Shown here: one piece after another, positions 5,514-8,045 of the stretch | Layout of the letters: every line of letters starts with the position of its first letter | How positions within the stretch are numbered: the stretch's first letter is position 1 | Assembly: GCA_946479055.1 (NCBI GenBank) | Contig: CAMLEX010000196.1 | Span: 1-8,045 of the forward strand | DNA from: an uncultured Bacteroidota bacterium | GTDB lineage: Bacteria; Bacteroidota; Bacteroidia; Chitinophagales; Chitinophagaceae | Length of the DNA: 8,045 nucleotides | Reading direction: 5' to 3' | Made by a program: the position numbers and the translations under genes | The notes under the pieces: model-generated | Told to the model about the DNA's origin: nothing | The model's input: the letters and a program-made list of their open reading frames with translations, nothing else | The model's database searches: none

Positions 5514-8045
5514 ATGAAGGATTTTTCGTATATCACCAGTTCCTCCCCAGCATTTATTGAAAATATGTACCTGGAATTTGTCAAGGATCCAAATAGTGTG
5601 GATCCAGAAATGAAGAAATTCTTTGAGGGGTTCGACTTCGCTGTAGGCAATGGCTCTGTTGCAACAAAGGCGGCAACGGTAGCCAAATCTACCACTGCAG
5701 AGCCGACGGAAAGCCTGACAAGTGATAATGGCTGGAGAAAAGAGTTAGGTGCTTACCGTATGATACTTGGTTATCGTAATAAAGGGCATCTGATCGCTAA
5801 AACAAATCCTATCCGTGCCAGGAAAGATCGTGATGCTAACCTTACGCTGGCATTTTTTGGACTGGAAGAAGCAGACCTTGATAAAACATTCCAGGTAGGA
5901 GAACGCATAGGCCTGGGAGCAACTACATTAAAAAATATCCGGGGCCATTTAGAAAAAGTATATGCCAATCATGTAGGTCTGGAATTTAAATACATCAGCA
6001 ACCAGCAGAAAGTAAATTGGCTGGCAACGGAAATGGAAAGAAATTTTTCTAATCCTGTTCCATTAGAAAAGAAAAAACGCATCCTGGAAAAATTGAACCA
6101 GGGTGTTATGTTCGAAAAATTTTTACATACAAAATATGTTGGTCAAAAACGTTTTTCGCTGGAAGGTGGTGAAACAACTATTGCCGCATTAGATGCAATT
6201 ATTAATACTGCTGCAGATAATGATGTACAGGAAGTAGTGATAGGTATGGCTCACAGGGGAAGATTGAATGTGTTGGCCAATATTATGGGCAAAACATACG
6301 AACAGATATTCAGTGAGTTTGAAGGCACAGCCAAGGTGGACCAGACAATGGGAAGCGGGGATGTAAAATATCATATGGGTTTTGGCAGTGAAGTGAAAAC
6401 AGTAACAGATAAATCCATTCATTTAAAACTCATGCCTAACCCTTCGCACCTGGAGGCAGTAGACCCGGTAGTGATTGGTTTTGCAAGGGCAAAGGCTGAC
6501 GTATTATATCAAAGCGACTACGATAAAATATTGCCGATTTTAATTCATGGAGATGCATCTGTAGCAGGTCAGGGGATCGTTTACGAGATTTTACAGATGA
6601 GCAATCTCGGTGGTTATTATGTTGGTGGTACTATACATTTTGTTATCAATAACCAGATCGGGTTTACTACTGATTTTGATGAGGCGAGAAGTTCTGATTA
6701 TTGCACTTCATTGGCTGCAGCTATCCAGGCTCCGGTATTTCATGTAAATGGCGATGATCCTGAAGCTGTTTTAAAATGTGCAGAGATCGCAACCCGCTAC
6801 CGCCAGGAGTTTAATAGTGATGTTTTTATTGACATGGTTTGTTATCGCAGGCATGGACATAATGAAGGCGATGATCCAAAATTCACACAACCCCATTTGT
6901 ATGCACTGATCGATAAGCATCCAAATCCACGTGAAGTATATATAAAATATTTACTGGAGAATGGTGAACCTGATGCGCAGGAGCTAGCCAAAGTGATGGA
7001 GAAAAAATTCTGGGATGATCTGCAGGAACGGCTTGATGAAGTAAAACAAAAGCCACTTCCTTACCATTACCAGCAACCCGAAATATGGTGGAAAAATCTT
7101 CGGAAAGCCACAGAGCAGGATTTTTATCAATCTCCTGTAACGGCTATCAGCTCAGAAAATTTCAATAAGCTATTTAATGCGATGATGAAGTGGCCTGACA
7201 ATTTTAAGCCATTGCGCAAAATTGAGAAGATCATTCAGGATAAAGTAAAATTATTTGAAACAGAAGGCAAAGTAGACTGGGCCACTGGTGAGTTATTGGC
7301 CTATGGCAGCTTGTTGCTGGAAGAAAAAGATGTACGGATGAGCGGACAGGATATACGCCGCGGCACTTTTTCTCATCGTCATGCGGTACTCCGTGATGAA
7401 AATACCGATGAAGCGTACAACCGTCTTGACCGGATAGAAGGAGCTGCAGGAAAATATAGAATATTTAATTCCTTATTAAGCGAGTATGGAGTCTTAGGCT
7501 TTGAATATGGATATAGTATGGCCAATCCCAATGCATTGGTGATTTGGGAAGCACAATTTGGTGATTTCGCCAACGGCGCACAGTTGATGATTGACCAGTT
7601 CATTGCCGCAGGCGAACAGAAATGGAACCGGATGAATGGAATCACTCTGCTATTGCCACACGGCTATGAAGGACAGGGGCCTGAGCACAGCAGCGCAAGA
7701 ATGGAACGGTTTTTACAAATGTGTGCAGAGTTAAATATGGTAGTAGTTAATATTACCACTTCAGTTAATTTCTTTCATGCATTAAGAAGGCAAGCTACAT
7801 GGCCATTCCGTAAACCATTGATTGTTTTTTCGCCGAAGGCAAATCTCCGTCACCCCGGAAGTTACTCAACTACCGAGGAATTTTTAACCGGTGGTTTTAA
7901 AGAAGTAATTGATGACTCATTCGCTGATACTAAAACTGTAAAAAAAGTATTGTTCTGCAGTGGTAAAATTTATTTTGATTTAGCGGAGCGGCAGCAAAAA
8001 GAAAACAGGAAAGATATTGCGATCATTCGTTTAGAGCAATTATAT
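5514..8045 (+). CDS. sucA: 2-oxoglutarate dehydrogenase E1 component, 3' end cut by window edge
   Basis: SucA is the thiamine-diphosphate E1 subunit of the cytoplasmic 2-oxoglutarate dehydrogenase complex of the TCA cycle; it decarboxylates 2-oxoglutarate and passes the succinyl group to the lipoyl arm of E2 (SucB). The open frame covers 844 codons without interruption; the family is about 900-930 residues, so some 80-90 C-terminal residues are missing. The N-terminus (MKDFSYITSSSPAFIENMYLE) is the E2-contacting segment, then an Ala/Thr-rich linker (about 48-70). Family motifs follow: AHRGRLN (246-252, active-site His247), NPSHLEAVDP (309-318, His312), HGDASVAGQG (345-354) with NNQIGF (379-384) as the ThDP/Mg2+ site (Asp347, Asn380), RRHGHNEGDDP (445-455), SGQDIRRGTFSHRH (610-623) and HGYEGQGPEHSSAR (716-729). 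All look intact. The start lacks a Shine-Dalgarno and follows a T-rich run. sucB is expected just downstream. Confidence 0.97.
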   Translation, partial: MKDFSYITSSSPAFIENMYLEFVKDPNSVDPEMKKFFEGFDFAVGNGSVATKAATVAKSTTAEPTESLTSDNGWRKELGAYRMILGYRNKGHLIAKTNPIRARKDRDANLTLAFFGLEEADLDKTFQVGERIGLGATTLKNIRGHLEKVYANHVGLEFKYISNQQKVNWLATEMERNFSNPVPLEKKKRILEKLNQGVMFEKFLHTKYVGQKRFSLEGGETTIAALDAIINTAADNDVQEVVIGMAHRGRLNVLANIMGKTYEQIFSEFEGTAKVDQTMGSGDVKYHMGFGSEVKTVTDKSIHLKLMPNPSHLEAVDPVVIGFARAKADVLYQSDYDKILPILIHGDASVAGQGIVYEILQMSNLGGYYVGGTIHFVINNQIGFTTDFDEARSSDYCTSLAAAIQAPVFHVNGDDPEAVLKCAEIATRYRQEFNSDVFIDMVCYRRHGHNEGDDPKFTQPHLYALIDKHPNPREVYIKYLLENGEPDAQELAKVMEKKFWDDLQERLDEVKQKPLPYHYQQPEIWWKNLRKATEQDFYQSPVTAISSENFNKLFNAMMKWPDNFKPLRKIEKIIQDKVKLFETEGKVDWATGELLAYGSLLLEEKDVRMSGQDIRRGTFSHRHAVLRDENTDEAYNRLDRIEGAAGKYRIFNSLLSEYGVLGFEYGYSMANPNALVIWEAQFGDFANGAQLMIDQFIAAGEQKWNRMNGITLLLPHGYEGQGPEHSSARMERFLQMCAELNMVVVNITTSVNFFHALRRQATWPFRKPLIVFSPKANLRHPGSYSTTEEFLTGGFKEVIDDSFADTKTVKKVLFCSGKIYFDLAERQQKENRKDIAIIRLEQLY

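Noticed and set aside
7379..7645. 88-codon minus-strand open frame inside sucA
   Set aside because: It is antisense to strongly conserved sucA sequence, and composition alone explains it.

Overview
The window looks like an ordinary chromosomal stretch of a Bacteroidota bacterium, most likely from the Chitinophagaceae or a close relative. Four things point there: moderately AT-rich DNA; start codons with almost no Shine-Dalgarno sequence; promoter-like sites of the Bacteroidota type (TTG/TTTG about 20 bases before TAnnTTTG); and the flavour of the proteins, notably the SucA N-terminus, a 'GFGQ' signal-peptide end and a short Cys lipoprotein. The taxonomic call is from recognition, not from a search.

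Layout. The first ~110 bases are a 5S rRNA, the tail of an rRNA operon that lies mostly upstream, closed by a strong intrinsic terminator (117-154). Three plus-strand genes follow: an exported ApbE-type FAD:protein FMN transferase (198-1196), a 12-helix MFS transporter of the drug/proton antiporter type (1292-2533), and a small helical lipoprotein of unknown function (2621-3121) with its own predicted promoter. Converging on it from the minus strand are a secreted M14 zinc carboxypeptidase (3173-4900) and, upstream of that, ribosomal protein S20 (rpsT, 4995-5252), which has an excellent promoter and its own terminator. A ~230-base intergenic region with nothing clearly recognisable separates rpsT from the divergent sucA (2-oxoglutarate dehydrogenase E1, 5514 onward), which runs off the right edge with roughly 80-90 residues missing.

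How the genes fit together. There is no evident single pathway. This is a patchwork of core genes (5S, rpsT, sucA) and envelope or export genes (ApbE, MFS, lipoprotein, M14 peptidase), each apparently transcribed alone or in small units. Three start codons were moved inward from the longest open frame (lipoprotein, M14 peptidase, rpsT); in each case the upstream extension runs over a predicted promoter or terminator. I found no tRNA, CRISPR array, insertion sequence, phage gene, toxin-antitoxin pair or defence gene. I do not see a previously undescribed system here; the findings are modest points.
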